A stretch of DNA of 64,000 bases from Paraburkholderia bannensis (GTDB lineage Bacteria; Pseudomonadota; Gammaproteobacteria; Burkholderiales; Burkholderiaceae). The notes under the pieces are model-generated. The model was not told the origin of the DNA. It made no database searches and saw nothing but the letters and a program-made list of their open reading frames with translations. The position numbers and the translations under genes were made by a program. This document shows, in pieces, positions 1-10,649 of this stretch. The stretch spans positions 523,310 through 587,309 of the forward strand of contig NZ_JACHBW010000002.1 of NCBI RefSeq assembly GCF_014200455.1, written 5' to 3'. Positions within the stretch are counted from its first letter, which is position 1; each line of letters starts with the position of its first letter.

Positions 1-1489
1 TGATCAGCTTGCGCAGTTGCGCTTCCATGACTTCGTAGTGGCCGTTCTTTTCGGCGGCCATCGCGTAGTCGTAGGTGAGGTCGGGGTCGTCCGGGAAATC
101 GGCGGTGGCCTTGGCCAGACGCGCTTCGGCTTCCGGATAGCGCTTCGCGTCAAACAGGATCGCGGCGTCCGTGCGCGCGACCAGCGCCTGGTCGCGCGGA
201 TCGTCGCTCTGAATGCTGGCGAGCTGCTTGCGCGCTTCGTCGATCTTGCCCTGACGGTCGAGCATCTGCGCGCGCGTGATCTGCGCGGGCACGTACTGTT
301 GGCTGCTCGGGCCGATCTTGCTGAGCCACATCTGCGCGCCCGCGTCGTCTTTTTGCTCGACGGACAGCTGCGCGAGGTAGATGTAGGCCTGACCCGCATC
401 CGCGCCCGGCGTTTTTTCAGCCTGTTGCGCGTACATCTGGAGGTACTTTTTCGCGTCGTCGTACTTCTTCTGCTGCACGTCGATGAGCGAAAGCGCCATC
501 AGCGGCATCAGATCCTTCGAATCGTTCTTGTGCAGGATCTCGAACTGCTTCTGCGCATCGTCCAGACGATCCGAGGCCAGATAGGTCTGCGCGAGCGCGA
601 GGCGTCCGTCACGCGACTTCGGATTGCTCTGCACGTACTTTTCGATCGCGGCGACGCCTTCCTTGCGCTCTTCCGGGCCCATCTGCGCGAGCATCAGCGC
701 GGCGGGCAGGAAATCGGGCTTGATCGCGAGCGCCTGTTCGAACGACTTGCGCGCGCCGGGCACATCGTCGGCCAGCAGTTGCTGACGGCCGATCGCGAGT
801 TGCGCCTCCGGGCGGTTCATGTCGTTTGACAGCAGCGACTTGAGCACGTCCAGGCCGCCCGAACGGTTCGGGCCGCGCGAGAGCAGCAGTTGCAGCGACA
901 GGATGGCCTGACCGCGGCTGTCCGCGGGCACGCGGGCCAGTTCGCGCGCGAGCAGCGGCTGCGCATCGGCGGGCTTGCCGCTCAGCACCAGCAGGGAGGC
1001 GTCGAGTTGCGCCGCGCGCTGCGAATCGGGCGCGTACTGCTGCCACAGCTGCACGGCGGTCAGCGCGTCGGTGGGGCTTTGCGCGGCGAGGGCGATTTCG
1101 GTCGCACGCTGCGCCATGCGCGGATCGTGCGTGTCGCGCGCGAGCGCGAGATAGGTCTGATAGGCGGGCGCCGGCTGGTCGCGTTGCAGCGCGACTTCGG
1201 CGGCGAGCACCTGGAAGACGATCTGGCTGGAGAGCGCGACGTTCGGCAGGTCCTTCTGCTCGTCCGCCGTGGCGGGGCCGAAGGCGTCCGGCATCGTGAC
1301 GGAAGTGTCGTCAGAGTCGGGGGACGGATCCTGCGCGTACGCGCTCGAAGTGGTCATAGCCCAGGCCGCGAGTACGGCGACGCCGAGCAGGCGACGGGGT
1401 CCGAACGCACGCAGTGCCGGGATGTTGCGCAGACGCGGCGCTGCTCCAGGCAGGCGCTTCGCAAACAGCTTTACGAAAGACAGTTCCAT
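1..1489 (-). CDS. Tetratricopeptide-repeat protein, exported (3' end outside window)
   Basis: Open frame of 496 visible codons reading leftward from ATG at 1489 and leaving the window without a stop. The first 52 or so residues look like a signal peptide: a basic stretch, a hydrophobic core ([12 protein letters not shown]) and a cleavage-like SSAYAQ. The rest is Ala/Leu/Gln-rich helical sequence with TPR-like units, for example [16 protein letters not shown], and a visible end MEAQLRKLI. Many betaproteobacteria have a TPR protein divergent from mutM. It is probably an envelope scaffold or assembly protein; the specific partner cannot be told from sequence. The start is supported by the signal-peptide position. 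Confidence 0.85.
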   Translation of the reverse strand, partial: MELSFVKLFAKRLPGAAPRLRNIPALRAFGPRRLLGVAVLAAWAMTTSSAYAQDPSPDSDDTSVTMPDAFGPATADEQKDLPNVALSSQIVFQVLAAEVALQRDQPAPAYQTYLALARDTHDPRMAQRATEIALAAQSPTDALTAVQLWQQYAPDSQRAAQLDASLLVLSGKPADAQPLLARELARVPADSRGQAILSLQLLLSRGPNRSGGLDVLKSLLSNDMNRPEAQLAIGRQQLLADDVPGARKSFEQALAIKPDFLPAALMLAQMGPEERKEGVAAIEKYVQSNPKSRDGRLALAQTYLASDRLDDAQKQFEILHKNDSKDLMPLMALSLIDVQQKKYDDAKKYLQMYAQQAEKTPGADAGQAYIYLAQLSVEQKDDAGAQMWLSKIGPSSQQYVPAQITRAQMLDRQGKIDEARKQLASIQSDDPRDQALVARTDAAILFDAKRYPEAEARLAKATADFPDDPDLTYDYAMAAEKNGHYEVMEAQLRKLI

Positions 1490-1506
1490 GGAATTCCGTC
1501 GAATGT

Positions 1507-1536
1507 TTCAGTCGATTGTAACGCGCTGGCTACAAT
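1507..1536. promoter_or_regulatory. Divergent promoter region between the TPR gene and mutM
   Basis: ATTGTA (1515-1520) and TACAAT (1531-1536) form an inverted pair separated by 10 bases, so a -10-like TACAAT exists on each strand. For mutM, TTCAGT at 1507-1512 lies 18 bases upstream of the plus-strand TACAAT. This is inference from motif match only. Confidence 0.4.
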
Positions 1537-1631
1537 ACGCGCACGACGATGACGCAAGTTACAGACCAGCCCCGCGCATCCGCCGATCGTTTCAGCCAAT
1601 CTCATCACCAGCCTTTCATCTGTCGCCTGTC

Positions 1632-2462
1632 ATGCCAGAACTGCCAGAAGTCGAAGTCACCCGCAGAGGCATCGAGCCGTGGGTCGCGGGCCGCCGCGTC
1701 GAGCGCGTGGACGTGCGCAACGCGTCGCTGCGCTGGCCCGTGCCCGCCACGCTCGCCCGCACCTTGCGCGGACGCACGATTCGTTCCGTTGGGCGGCGCG
1801 GCAAGTATCTGCTGTTCGAAGTCGATGAAGGCTGGTTCATCGTGCATCTTGGCATGACTGGGACGTTGCGGGTGTTACGTAATTTTCCAAAGCCGCCCGC
1901 CGCCGAAAAGCACGATCACGTCGACTGGCTGTTCGACGACTTCACGCTGCGCTACCGCGATCCGCGACGCTTTGGCGCCGTGCTGTGGCATCCGCGCGAG
2001 AACGGCGATGTACTGGGCCATCCGCTGCTGGCGAGCCTTGGCATCGAGCCGTTCACGCCCGCCTTCGACGGCGCGCTGCTGTTTCGCGAGACCCGCGGGC
2101 GCAAGGTGGCGGTGAAGCAGGCGCTGCTCGCGGGCGATATCGTCGTGGGCGTCGGCAATATCTACGCGTCGGAAAGTCTTTTTCGCGCGGGCATCCGGCC
2201 GACCACGCCCGCCGGGCGCGTTTCGCTCGCGCGCTACGAACTGCTCGCCGACGCCGTGCGCGCCGTGCTGGCCTCAGCGATCGAAAAGGGCGGCAGCACG
2301 CTGCGCGACTTCGTCGGCAGCAATGGCGAGAGCGGCTATTTCCAGCTCGAATACTTCGTCTACGACCGCGCGGGCAAACCCTGCCGCGTTTGCGGCACGC
2401 CGATCAAGCAGATCGTGCAGGGCCAACGCTCCACTTATTTCTGTCCGCGCTGCCAGCGCTGA
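1632..2462 (+). CDS. mutM: Formamidopyrimidine-DNA glycosylase (MutM/Fpg)
   Basis: Bifunctional glycosylase/AP lyase of base excision repair that removes 8-oxoguanine and formamidopyrimidines. The protein has 276 residues, the usual family length. It begins MPELPEVE; after Met removal Pro is the catalytic N-terminal nucleophile and Glu3 the general acid. The C-terminus holds the zinc finger (CRVCG...YFCPRCQR), preceded by the helix-two-turn-helix region. The frame is open upstream, but translation must start at 1632 because the catalytic proline has to follow the initiator Met. It lies 15 bp before mutY; the two enzymes form the GO system against 8-oxoG. Confidence 0.97.
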   Translation: MPELPEVEVTRRGIEPWVAGRRVERVDVRNASLRWPVPATLARTLRGRTIRSVGRRGKYLLFEVDEGWFIVHLGMTGTLRVLRNFPKPPAAEKHDHVDWLFDDFTLRYRDPRRFGAVLWHPRENGDVLGHPLLASLGIEPFTPAFDGALLFRETRGRKVAVKQALLAGDIVVGVGNIYASESLFRAGIRPTTPAGRVSLARYELLADAVRAVLASAIEKGGSTLRDFVGSNGESGYFQLEYFVYDRAGKPCRVCGTPIKQIVQGQRSTYFCPRCQR

Positions 2463-2477
2463 CGGGCAAGCTTCTCC

Positions 2478-3626
2478 ATGTATCTCTCGACCGCATCCAA
2501 AGACACGCTCACAAGCGCCGCGCGCCAGGCCGCGCTGAAGGCCACCTATCCCGTGGAACTGCTCGCGAGCTTCGCGCCGCGCCTGATCGCCTGGCAGCGC
2601 GAGCACGGCCGCCACGATCTGCCGTGGCAAAACACGCGCGATGCCTATCGCATCTGGCTATCGGAAATCATGCTGCAGCAGACGCAGGTTTCCACCGTGA
2701 TTCCGTACTACGCGCGCTTTCTCGAACGCTTTCCGAGCGTCGAGGACCTCGCCAATGCACCCGTCGACGATGTGATGGCGCTGTGGGCCGGCCTTGGCTA
2801 CTACACGCGCGCGCGCAATCTGTATCGCTGCGCGCAGGTGGTGGCGCAGGAGCACGGCGGCCAGTTTCCGCGCACCGTCGAAGGACTTGCGGAGTTGCCC
2901 GGCATAGGCCGCTCGACGGCGGCTGCGATCGCTTCGTTTGCGTTCGGCGCGCGCGAGACGATTCTCGATGGCAACGTGAAGCGCGTGCTCGCGCGCGTGT
3001 TCGGGGTGGAAGGCTTCCCTGGCGAAAAGCGCGTGGAAAACGGCATGTGGACGCTCGCTGAGTCGCTGGTTCCGGACGCCAATGCGACGGACGCCGACGT
3101 GACTTCCTACACGCAAGGCCTGATGGATCTGGGCGCAACGCTGTGCACGCGCGGCAAGCCCGACTGCGAGCGCTGCCCGTTCGCGAGCGATTGCGTCGCA
3201 AAGACCACCAATCGGCAGCGTCAACTGCCCGCATCGCGTCCGAAAAAGGCCGTGCCCTTGCGGCAGACGTGGATGCTCGTGCTGATGGACGGCGATTCGG
3301 TGATGCTCGAAAAGCGCCCGCCTTCGGGTATCTGGGGCGGCTTGTGGAGTCTGCCCGAAGCGCCCGGCGAAGCCGCGCTTGCCGCGCGCGCCGAAAGTCT
3401 TGGGGCGGATCTGGCGACTGTGTCGGCGCTCGCGCCGCTCACGCACACGTTCACGCACTTCAAGCTCGACATCGAACCGCGTGTGGTCGAGATGGGCCGC
3501 AAGGGCGGCGCGCTCGTCGCGCAGGAAGCCGATACGGCGTGGGTCCCATTGCGCGACATCGACGCCTATGGCGTGCCCGCGCCCGTGCGCAAATTGCTCG
3601 ATGGTTTGCGCGGTTCGCTGATCTGA
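2478..3626 (+). CDS. mutY: A/G-specific adenine glycosylase MutY
   Basis: Removes adenine mispaired with 8-oxoguanine, complementing MutM just upstream. The protein has 382 residues. The N-terminal HhH-GPD domain carries the catalytic Glu63 in WLSEIMLQQTQV, the hairpin LPGIGRSTAAAI and the conserved Asp in ETILDGNVKRVL. A 4Fe-4S loop follows with C-x6-C-x2-C-x5-C spacing (CTRGKPDCERCPFASDC). The C-terminal Nudix-like domain that recognises 8-oxoG spans about residues 260-375. The spacing from mutM suggests co-transcription. The gene converges with the LON-domain gene 25 bp downstream. Confidence 0.97.
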   Translation: MYLSTASKDTLTSAARQAALKATYPVELLASFAPRLIAWQREHGRHDLPWQNTRDAYRIWLSEIMLQQTQVSTVIPYYARFLERFPSVEDLANAPVDDVMALWAGLGYYTRARNLYRCAQVVAQEHGGQFPRTVEGLAELPGIGRSTAAAIASFAFGARETILDGNVKRVLARVFGVEGFPGEKRVENGMWTLAESLVPDANATDADVTSYTQGLMDLGATLCTRGKPDCERCPFASDCVAKTTNRQRQLPASRPKKAVPLRQTWMLVLMDGDSVMLEKRPPSGIWGGLWSLPEAPGEAALAARAESLGADLATVSALAPLTHTFTHFKLDIEPRVVEMGRKGGALVAQEADTAWVPLRDIDAYGVPAPVRKLLDGLRGSLI

Positions 3627-3651
3627 CGCGCGGACTTCGAATGCATCGGCG

Positions 3652-4287
3652 TCAAAGCAACTGATGCTGCTGCATGTAGTGATGCACGACCTCAATGCGC
3701 GCACCCGCGTCGGTCAGTTCCATGAGCTTTTGACGCGCGCGCAGCGCGATCGGCAGCACTTCGGCGAGGCGGTTGGAGACCCAAGTGGGATCGTCGAACC
3801 GGAACGGCTCCGCGAACGGGACGCTGGCCGCATCGCGCTCGCGAATCGTCGCGATGATGCGCTCCAGCACTTCGGCGCACGCGCCGAAACGCGCCAGCGC
3901 TTCGCTGCCTTCGAGCGGGATGTCGTCGGGCAAGGGTTCCGCCATGCCGACCAGCAGGCCATCGTGCTGCACGCGATGCGACAGCAGCCTGAAGCGCCGC
4001 GTGCCCTGCGCGCGGATCAGCAGCATGCCGAACGCCTCCACATCGCATTGCTCGATTTCGGCGAGACAGCCGATGGTTTCGGGCACCGAAGGCTCATCGG
4101 GCAGCGCGACTTCGCCGCCGCTTTTCAGCAGGCACACGCCGAACGGCGTTTTCTCGCGCAGGCATTCGCGCGCCATGTCCAGATAACGCGCTTCGAAGAT
4201 CTTGAGCGGCAGCAGGCCGCCGGGGAAGAGCACCGTATGCAGCGGAAACAGCGGCAAATCGGCGAGCACGGCAGGAGTCGAGGACAT
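3652..4287 (-). CDS. LON peptidase substrate-binding-domain protein
   Basis: A 211-residue protein consisting of the N-terminal substrate-binding domain of Lon, with LPLFPLHTVLFPGGLLPLKIFEARY at its start and no ATPase or protease domain. Stand-alone LON-domain proteins of this size are common in proteobacteria; their role is not firmly known. The start was set at 4287 (MSSTPAVLADLPLF), because the longer open frame adds a basic tract overlapping the end of rapZ. It is the last gene of the minus-strand cluster, 40 bp after rapZ. Confidence 0.88.
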   Translation of the reverse strand: MSSTPAVLADLPLFPLHTVLFPGGLLPLKIFEARYLDMARECLREKTPFGVCLLKSGGEVALPDEPSVPETIGCLAEIEQCDVEAFGMLLIRAQGTRRFRLLSHRVQHDGLLVGMAEPLPDDIPLEGSEALARFGACAEVLERIIATIRERDAASVPFAEPFRFDDPTWVSNRLAEVLPIALRARQKLMELTDAGARIEVVHHYMQQHQLL

Positions 4288-4327
4288 GGCGCAACGCTTT
4301 CGGTTAAGGCCGCGCGTGCGCGGCCAG

Positions 4328-5221
4328 TTAGGCGATAAGCCGGGACGATTCTCCGACGTCGAGGGGTGCATCGCGATGACGCACGATCACGTTCGACTCG
4401 CCCGCGAAGCGCGTGGCGAGCGTCTGGGCGATAAAGACCGAGCGATGCTGGCCGCCGGTGCAGCCAATCGCGACGGTCAGATAACTGCGGTTGTCGGCGC
4501 GAAAATGCGGCAGCCACTTGGCCACGAACGCATAGATATCGTCGATCATTTCATGCACCGCCGGTTGCGCCTTTAGAAAGTCGATCACGGGCTGATCGAG
4601 CCCGGTGAGCGGACGCAGACGGGCGTCGTAATGCGGATTGGGCAGCGTGCGCACGTCGAACACGAGATCCGCGTCGAGCGGCACGCCGCGCTTGAAGCCG
4701 AACGATTCGAAGGTGAGCGTGAGCGAGCCGCGCTCGCCTTCGACGAACACCTTGACCCATTGGCGCAGCGCGTTCGAACTGAGATTGCTGGTGTCGACCT
4801 GATGGCCGAATTCGGCGAGATTGGCGACCAGTTCGCGCTCGTGCTCGATCGCTTCTTCAAGCGACTTGAGCATGCCCACGTTCGCATCGTGCGCGGCGGA
4901 ACCCGACAGCGGATGGCGGCGGCGCGTTTCCGAAAAACGCTGGATCAGCGATTGCGTGCTGGCGTTGAGGAACAGCACGCGCACATCATGCTGGGGCGCG
5001 AGACCGCGGATCATCTCCGGCATGTCTTCGAACGAGGAACTGGAGCGCGCGTCGATCGCGACCGCGAGACGCTCGTAACCGTCTTCGGAGAGATATTGCG
5101 CGAGTTGCGGCAGGAAACGCGGCGGCAGATTGTCGACACAGAAATAGCCGACGTCTTCGAGCGCGTTTAGCGCCACTGACTTGCCGGAACCCGAGATGCC
5201 GGTGATCAGGATGATACGCAT
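4328..5221 (-). CDS. rapZ: RNase adapter / nucleotide-binding protein RapZ
   Basis: 297 residues, full length for the YvcJ/RapZ family. It has a P-loop GISGSGKS at residues 8-15, a Walker B-like VAIDARS near residue 57 and the C-terminal CTGGQHRSV signature. In enterobacteria RapZ delivers the sRNA GlmZ to RNase E to control glucosamine-6-phosphate synthase, while other bacteria use it for GTP-dependent functions. The betaproteobacterial target is not known from this sequence. Placement next to ptsN, hprK and rpoN is the conserved nitrogen-PTS neighbourhood. Confidence 0.95.
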   Translation of the reverse strand: MRIILITGISGSGKSVALNALEDVGYFCVDNLPPRFLPQLAQYLSEDGYERLAVAIDARSSSSFEDMPEMIRGLAPQHDVRVLFLNASTQSLIQRFSETRRRHPLSGSAAHDANVGMLKSLEEAIEHERELVANLAEFGHQVDTSNLSSNALRQWVKVFVEGERGSLTLTFESFGFKRGVPLDADLVFDVRTLPNPHYDARLRPLTGLDQPVIDFLKAQPAVHEMIDDIYAFVAKWLPHFRADNRSYLTVAIGCTGGQHRSVFIAQTLATRFAGESNVIVRHRDAPLDVGESSRLIA

Positions 5222-5334
5222 GGGAAAGTCGATGAACCCGATTGGGTCATCATAGCATCCGATCTGCGCCCTCGCGATGACAGGAGGGCGCAGCGGCGGC
5301 CCTGGACTGGCTTGAGGCCGGGCCGCGGGGAGCG

Positions 5335-6303
5335 TTAAATCAGCTTGCCGGGAAACTGGCTGTCGGGGTCCTGCATGGCGAGGCGCTGGCGGTCCATGAA
5401 GTCGCGCAGCGTGTCGATGCCGCGCAGTTGCAGGATCGTGTTGCGCACGGCCGCTTCGACCAGCACGGCGAGATTTCGGCCCGCCGCCACCTGGATCGTG
5501 ACTTTGCTGATGGGCAGGCCGAGCACGTCGACGGTTTGCGATTCGAGCGGCAGGCGCTGGAATTCGCCGTCCGGGCGGCGCACCAGTTGCACGATGAGCT
5601 TGAGCTTCATCTTGCGGCGCACGGCCGTTTCACCAAAGATCGTCTTGATGTCGAGCAGGCCCAAACCGCGCACTTCCAGCAAATTTTGCAGGAGCGGCGG
5701 GCAGCGGCCTTCGACGAAATCGGGGCCCAGGCGAACGAAGTCCACGGCGTCGTCGGCGACCAGACCGTGGCCGCGGCTGATCAGCTCCAGCCCCAGTTCG
5801 CTCTTGCCCAGACCCGAATCGCCCGTGAGCAGCACGCCCATGCCGAGAATGTCGAGGAACACGCCGTGCAACGTCGCGCGCGGCGCGAGGATGCGCGACA
5901 TGTAAAGGCGCAGGCTGTCGATCACCGTGGCCGCCGACATCGGCGTGGTGAAAAGCGGCGTGGACGAACGCGTGCAGCGAAGGACCAGTTCGGGCGGCGC
6001 GGTCATGCCGTCGGCGACCACGAGGAACGGCGGCTCCAGCGCGATCAGCTCGGCCATGTGGCGCGAGCGGTCTTCGTCAGTCTGACGCTGGTAGTAGTGA
6101 ACCTCGGCGTCGCCGAGCACCTGAATGCGGTTCGGGTGAATCAGGTTCAAGTGGCCGACGAGGTCGGCGCTGGCCGTGGCGGTGGCGACCGTTTCGGCGG
6201 AAAAGCCGCGTTCCCAGCCTTCGTGCCCCGTCAGCCAGCTGAGCTTGAGCGTGGTGGCGTTGTCGTCGAAGATGCTTTGGGCGTTGATGCTGGACGTGTC
6301 CAT
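5335..6303 (-). CDS. hprK: HPr kinase/phosphorylase
   Basis: 322 residues. The N-terminal domain is followed by a kinase domain with P-loop GDSGLGKS at residues 161-168 and the conserved downstream stretch [18 protein letters not shown]. Family members phosphorylate a serine of HPr with ATP or pyrophosphate and reverse the reaction. In proteobacteria with an incomplete PTS the gene sits, as here, beside ptsN and probably links HPr phosphorylation to the regulatory PTS rather than to sugar import. It is separated from ptsN by 207 bp that contain a strong stem-loop. Confidence 0.95.
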   Translation of the reverse strand: MDTSSINAQSIFDDNATTLKLSWLTGHEGWERGFSAETVATATASADLVGHLNLIHPNRIQVLGDAEVHYYQRQTDEDRSRHMAELIALEPPFLVVADGMTAPPELVLRCTRSSTPLFTTPMSAATVIDSLRLYMSRILAPRATLHGVFLDILGMGVLLTGDSGLGKSELGLELISRGHGLVADDAVDFVRLGPDFVEGRCPPLLQNLLEVRGLGLLDIKTIFGETAVRRKMKLKLIVQLVRRPDGEFQRLPLESQTVDVLGLPISKVTIQVAAGRNLAVLVEAAVRNTILQLRGIDTLRDFMDRQRLAMQDPDSQFPGKLI

Positions 6304-6441
6304 GAACCGGTGACTCCGCAGTGACTCGCTTGACTACTTCTTTCGTACTAACACCGTGCTTGTACCGTAATTAACGGATACCGGTCGCGCCCGGTTGCCC
6401 GTGTTTTCACCGATAAGCCGCGTGCGCATGCCGCCCGCGCA

Positions 6442-6481
6442 GCGCGCGCCGGGCCAGACGCACAGGCCCGGCAGGCGCGCG
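6442..6481. other. Strong GC stem-loop between ptsN and hprK
   Basis: GCCGGGCC (6448-6455) pairs perfectly with GGCCCGGC (6465-6472), and outer GCGCGC tracts extend the stem. There is no T tract on either side, so it is not a canonical intrinsic terminator. It could stabilise a processed ptsN 3' end or attenuate read-through into hprK. Further toward hprK, CCGT and ACGG arms around AATTA (6365-6377) form a smaller palindrome. Confidence 0.45.
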
Positions 6482-6510
6482 GCACGCTTGAATGCGCAAC
6501 ACGCGTTACA

Positions 6511-6966
6511 TCAAGGTTGCCACTGGGTGAGCAGGCGATGCAATGTCTCGCGATCCTCTTCCGTGTGCAGGCGCTCGCGTGTTTCGCGATCCGACAGCAA
6601 CTGGGCGATCTCGGACAGAATTTCAAGATGCTGCTGCGTGGCCTGTTCGGGCACGAGCAGGAAGATGAGGAGCGAGACGGGCTGACCATCCGGCGCTTCG
6701 AAGGCGATTGGCTCGGCCAGACGCACGAAGGCGGCAAGCGGCTGCTTCAGGCCCTTGATGCGGCCGTGCGGGATCGCCACGCCCTCACCGAGGCCGGTGG
6801 AGCCGAGGCGCTCGCGCGCGAACAGATTGTCGGTAACCGTGCTGCGGGCAATGCCGTTCTGGTTTTCGAAGATCAGGCCTGCTTGTTCGAAGACGCGTTT
6901 CTTGCTGGTAACGGACAGGCCGACGACGACGTTCTCGATGGGAAGTATTTTGGCTAAACGATTCAT
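6511..6966 (-). CDS. ptsN: Nitrogen-regulatory PTS EIIA component PtsN
   Basis: 151 residues, a single PTS EIIA type-2 domain. The phosphorylatable histidine is His67 in GVAIPHGRIKGL. Family members accept phosphate through PtsP/NPr and regulate potassium transport, nitrogen metabolism and stress genes rather than carrying sugar. It sits downstream of rpoN and hpf in the same order as in E. coli. Confidence 0.96.
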   Translation of the reverse strand: MNRLAKILPIENVVVGLSVTSKKRVFEQAGLIFENQNGIARSTVTDNLFARERLGSTGLGEGVAIPHGRIKGLKQPLAAFVRLAEPIAFEAPDGQPVSLLIFLLVPEQATQQHLEILSEIAQLLSDRETRERLHTEEDRETLHRLLTQWQP

Positions 6967-7412
6967 GTTGGCAGGCGAAAACGTGGCCTGAAATGCTCCT
7001 CACCCCGGCAAACGATGCGAAGGATGCGCGAGGCATACATGCCTTTGCGCACCTGACGATGCGTGCGCGGCCGGCGCCTTGGTTGGCACAACCTTGGCAC
7101 AACCTGCGCGGAGCCGGGACCGTGGGGACGTGATACCCCGAAAGCGACCAGTCCATTATAGATCAAGCGTACTGGCCGATGGTGCGATGCGCCAGGCATC
7201 GGCGCAACCATTGTTGCACGGTTGCACCTGTGCTCACCGTTCGATGCAGCGTACACGTGCGGCGCGCATGGCGGGCTTCCATAAAAAAGCCGCCCTGTGG
7301 GCGGCTGTGCTGTGTGCATGGCTGGGTGTTCGAACCTTCCGTTAATCGGGGCTGCATCGGAACTCAACCGGCAACCTCGCGAACACTGCCATGCACCGAC
7401 ATCTTCATCGCA
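6967..7412. other. Gene-free interval between hpf and ptsN
   Basis: The 446-base interval holds no credible open frame on either strand. It contains the intrinsic terminator at 7283-7306, oriented to end the rpoN-hpf transcript, so ptsN must have its own promoter in the left part (about 6970-7280); no convincing -35/-10 pair was found there. Confidence 0.5.
7283..7306 (-). terminator. Intrinsic terminator after hpf
   Basis: Reading the minus strand, AGCCGCCC and GGGCGGCT form an 8-bp stem with a 3-base loop, followed directly by a run of six T. It lies 107 bp past the hpf stop codon. Confidence 0.8.
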
Positions 7413-7769
7413 TCATTGCGGCGGTAGTTCGATCTGAACCTGCGGCTGATGCTTGAGCGCTTCGTGCTGATGTCCCTGCACGCGGTCCTTGTGACGCACG
7501 ACCTGGCGATCGAGTTTATCGACCAGAAGATCGATGGCGGCATACATGTCGCCATTGCAGCTCTCAACGAAGATGTCCTTGCCTTTCAGATGAAGGTTGA
7601 CTTCAACCTTCTGTCTCTTGTCCTTTTCCTTGTGGTTGTCGACCGAGAGGACCACATTGCCATCGATGACCTGATCGAAATGCCTTAGCACCCTGTCCAG
7701 TTTGGTGATCACATATTCTCGCAACGCTGGCGTTACTTCGAGATGGTGTCCACTGATCTTCAGATTCAT
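7413..7769 (-). CDS. hpf: Ribosome hibernation-promoting factor, short form
   Basis: 118 residues starting [20 protein letters not shown], typical of short HPF/RaiA proteins, which bind the 30S decoding region and promote 100S dimer formation in stationary phase. The C-terminal tail after about residue 95 is short and charged and lacks the long-HPF dimerisation domain. It lies 177 bp downstream of rpoN, as in the E. coli rpoN-hpf-ptsN-rapZ order. Confidence 0.95.
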   Translation of the reverse strand: MNLKISGHHLEVTPALREYVITKLDRVLRHFDQVIDGNVVLSVDNHKEKDKRQKVEVNLHLKGKDIFVESCNGDMYAAIDLLVDKLDRQVVRHKDRVQGHQHEALKHQPQVQIELPPQ

Positions 7770-7946
7770 AGTGCTTCTCCAGGCTGATGGCCGCGTGACG
7801 CGTGAAGCGCGGCTGTGCCGGTCGACTGACTTGCCGATGCGTGCGGCTCCCCGAAAGGCCTGCTACGAACGACTAGCGCGGCCGGCCATTTCCGCCAACT
7901 GGCGTTGCGGCCGGAAAACGCCTGCTCCGTAAAAGCCGGAACAGGC

Positions 7947-9467
7947 TCAAAGAGACTTGCGCAAATTGACTGCTGGAATCTTCAGCGCCTCGCGATACTT
8001 CGCGACAGTGCGTCGCGCAACCACGAAACCCTGTTCAGCCAGCAGTTCGGCTATGCGGCTGTCCGAAAGAGGGGATTTGGTGTTCTCGGCTCCTATGAGT
8101 TGCTTGATGAGCGCGCGGATCGCGGTTGAGGATGCTGCGCCTCCCGTGTCCGTCGATACATGCGATCCGAAGAAGTACTTAAATTCAAGTGTCCCGAATG
8201 GAGTCAGCATGTATTTACCGGTTGTCACACGCGAGACAGTTGATTCGTGTAGGCCCAGCGTATCAGCAATCTCCCTCAAAACCAAGGGGCGCATGGCGAT
8301 CTCGCCGTGCACGAAAAAGTTCTTCTGACGCTCGACGATAGCCTGCGCCACGCGCAGGATGGTTTCGAAGCGCTGCTGGATGTTCTTGATGAGCCAGCGC
8401 GCTTCCTGCAACTGCTGGCGCAGCGAGCCGCTGCCCGGGTCGCCCCGGTTGTTGCGCAGGATATTCGCGTACAGATGGTTGATGCGCAGCTTGGGCACCA
8501 CTTCAGGGTTCAGTTCTGCGAACCAGTTCTGGCCCGTCTTCTTGACCATGATGTCCGGCACCACGTAGTCCGCTTCGGCCTTGCCGTAGGCCGCACCGGG
8601 GAACGGTTCGAGCGAACGGATCAGCGCGTGTGCGTCGCGCAGTTCGTCGTCGCCGGTCTTCAGTTGCTTGCGCAAGCGCGTGAAATCGCGCGCCGCGAGC
8701 AATTCGAGATGGTTCGACACGATTTCCAGCGCAAGCGTGCGCGTGGGCGACGAATCGATGCGCAGCAGTTGCAGCTTGAGACATTCGGAGGCCGAGCGCG
8801 CGCCCACGCCCGCCGGGTCGAAACTGTGCAGCAAGGCGAGTGCCGCGTTCAGTTCGTCGTTGTCGACTTCGAGCTCTTCCGGGATATCGGCAAGGATCTC
8901 CTCGCAGGTCGTGGAGAGGTAGCCGTCTTCGTCGAGCGATTCGATCAGGAACGTAATGAGCGCGCGATCACGGGGGCTCGCGTTCGTTTCGCGCAACTGC
9001 GCCATCAGGTGATCGCGCAGCGTCGTGGTGGATTCGTGTATCTGCAGCGGCGGCAGATCGTCGTCGTCGGAGGCGCTGCCCGAGCGACCGTAGTCGTCCA
9101 GGTTCCATTGACTGGAATCGCCGTTCGCGTCGCCGCCGAGGCCGTTGTAGTCGTCCACGCCGCGCGGTTCGCCATCGCCGTTATCGCTGTCGCTGCCCGA
9201 CGAGCTGGATGAGCCGTTGCCCGCGCCCTGCATCGATTCCGGAGCCGACGATTGCGGCGGCTGCGCGATGAGGGAGCCATCCGAGGCCACGCGCAGCGGG
9301 CTTGAAATCCAGTCGTCGTCGTTCTCGAGCAGTGGATTTTGCGAGATCGCCGTGGCGACTTCCTGCTGCAGTTCGAGCGTCGACAGCTGTAGCAGCCGGA
9401 TGGACTGCTGCAGTTGCGGAGTGAGCGCAAGATGCTGCGAGAGGCGGAGTTGGAGGCTGGCTTTCAT
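7947..9467 (-). CDS. rpoN: RNA polymerase sigma-54 factor RpoN
   Basis: 506 residues. The N-terminal region I ([20 protein letters not shown]) contacts activators. An acidic, Ser/Gly-rich region II linker spans about residues 60-130. The core-binding and HTH regions follow, and the RpoN box [10 protein letters not shown] lies near the C-terminus. It directs transcription from -24/-12 promoters with AAA+ activators. The longer open frame upstream of 9467 was rejected because every sigma-54 begins near this Met. An -10-like TACAAT is visible on the minus strand about 20 bp upstream of the ATG. Confidence 0.97.
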   Translation of the reverse strand: MKASLQLRLSQHLALTPQLQQSIRLLQLSTLELQQEVATAISQNPLLENDDDWISSPLRVASDGSLIAQPPQSSAPESMQGAGNGSSSSSGSDSDNGDGEPRGVDDYNGLGGDANGDSSQWNLDDYGRSGSASDDDDLPPLQIHESTTTLRDHLMAQLRETNASPRDRALITFLIESLDEDGYLSTTCEEILADIPEELEVDNDELNAALALLHSFDPAGVGARSASECLKLQLLRIDSSPTRTLALEIVSNHLELLAARDFTRLRKQLKTGDDELRDAHALIRSLEPFPGAAYGKAEADYVVPDIMVKKTGQNWFAELNPEVVPKLRINHLYANILRNNRGDPGSGSLRQQLQEARWLIKNIQQRFETILRVAQAIVERQKNFFVHGEIAMRPLVLREIADTLGLHESTVSRVTTGKYMLTPFGTLEFKYFFGSHVSTDTGGAASSTAIRALIKQLIGAENTKSPLSDSRIAELLAEQGFVVARRTVAKYREALKIPAVNLRKSL

Positions 9468-9857
9468 GGCAATGTGCGATTCATTGTAAAGAGTTTGCCA
9501 CGCTCGCGATACCACGCGACATTCGCGAAAACGCGCGTGCCCCGCCTTGGTGCCGCTGGGGCTGCGGGGGCGAATTTGGTGCGCAAACAGCGCCTGCGAA
9601 TCCATGCTCGATGACGCATTTATTCGTCTTGCGTAAGCATGCCGCGCCTGTGACGCAGCCACACGATAGCGCATCGCGCGCTCGCAGCGGACAATCGCTG
9701 ACGGCGGGCAGACACAACGGAAAACTCAGGGGAAGCGGGGGCGCGAGGCAGATTGGGCGCCCAGGATACAGCGACGGGCCGCCGGATTCTGTCAGAGCCA
9801 GCGAGACCGGCTCCGGGCGCATGCCGCGCCCGGCCGATCGTGCTGCTACATGCGGTG
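9468..9857. other. Interval between lptB and rpoN
   Basis: 390 bases without a gene. Just after the lptB stop codon, CCGGGCGC (9813-9820) and GCGCCCGG (9826-9833) form an 8-bp hairpin with a 5-base loop but no T tract. The rpoN promoter must lie in the remainder. A minus-strand TGGCA...TTTACA stretch close to rpoN vaguely resembles a sigma-54 promoter but lacks the GC dinucleotide of the -12 element. Confidence 0.45.
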
Positions 9858-10649
9858 TTACATGCGGAAGTGTTCGCCGAGGTAAACGCGGCGCACGCTT
9901 TCGTTTTCGATGATTTCACCAGGCGCGCCGGCGGCCAGCACGGTGCCGTCGCTGATGATGTAGGCGTGATCGCAGATGCCGAGCGTTTCGCGCACGTTGT
10001 GGTCCGTGATCAGCACGCCGATGTTGCGCTGCTTCAGGAACTTGACGATCTTCTGGATTTCGAGCACGGCTATCGGGTCCACGCCCGCGAACGGCTCGTC
10101 CAGCAGAATGAAGCTTGGGTCGGTGGCCAGTGCGCGCGCGATTTCCACGCGGCGACGCTCGCCGCCCGACAGTGACAGCGCCGGATTCTCGCGCAGATGC
10201 GCAATCTGGAGTTCGTCGAGCAGCGCTTCGGCGCGCGTCGTGATGACGTCTTTCGACAGGCGTTTGCCGTTCTCGTCCACTTGCAGTTCGAGCACCGCGC
10301 GGATGTTCTCCTCGACCGTGAGCTTGCGGAACACCGACGCTTCCTGCGGCAGATACGAAAGCCCCAGCGCCGCGCGCTTGTGGATCGGCAGCAGGCTGAT
10401 CGACTGGCCGTCGAGATCGATCTCGCCCGCGTCGAGCGGCACGAGACCCACGATCATGTAGAACGAGGTGGTCTTGCCCGCGCCGTTCGGACCGAGCAGA
10501 CCAACCACTTCGCCGCTTTTCACGTCGAGCGAGACGTCCTTGACCACCGTGCGCGAGCCGTAGCGCTTCTTGAGGTTGCGCACGACGAGCGAGCTCGTCT
10601 TGCCCGCGGACGGGCGCTGATGGATGGGGGAGGCGGTGGCGATGTTCAC
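9858..10649 (-). CDS. lptB: LPS export ABC transporter ATP-binding protein LptB
   Basis: 263 residues. Walker A is GPNGAGKTT (residues 53-61), the ABC signature [15 protein letters not shown], and Walker [13 protein letters not shown]. LptB dimers energise the LptFG inner-membrane extractor that passes lipopolysaccharide to LptC and LptA. It carries about 20 extra N-terminal residues relative to the E. coli protein. Its start overlaps the lptA stop by 4 bp, which implies translational coupling. Confidence 0.97.
   Translation of the reverse strand: MNIATASPIHQRPSAGKTSSLVVRNLKKRYGSRTVVKDVSLDVKSGEVVGLLGPNGAGKTTSFYMIVGLVPLDAGEIDLDGQSISLLPIHKRAALGLSYLPQEASVFRKLTVEENIRAVLELQVDENGKRLSKDVITTRAEALLDELQIAHLRENPALSLSGGERRRVEIARALATDPSFILLDEPFAGVDPIAVLEIQKIVKFLKQRNIGVLITDHNVRETLGICDHAYIISDGTVLAAGAPGEIIENESVRRVYLGEHFRM

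Noticed and set aside
7318..7350. GGTTCGAAC-like T-loop suggesting a tRNA
   Set aside because: The flanking 5-bp stems do not pair, and no acceptor or anticodon stem can be built on either strand.
8307..9212. 301-codon plus-strand frame inside rpoN
   Set aside because: Antisense to sigma-54 with its RpoN box intact; composition is shadow-like.
9475..9500. TGGCA...TTTACA as a sigma-54 promoter of rpoN
   Set aside because: The -12 GC dinucleotide is absent and spacing is only approximate; a TACAAT -10 explains the sequence as well.
9468..9674. N-terminal extension of RpoN
   Set aside because: Sigma-54 region I starts at the chosen Met; upstream residues have no family similarity.
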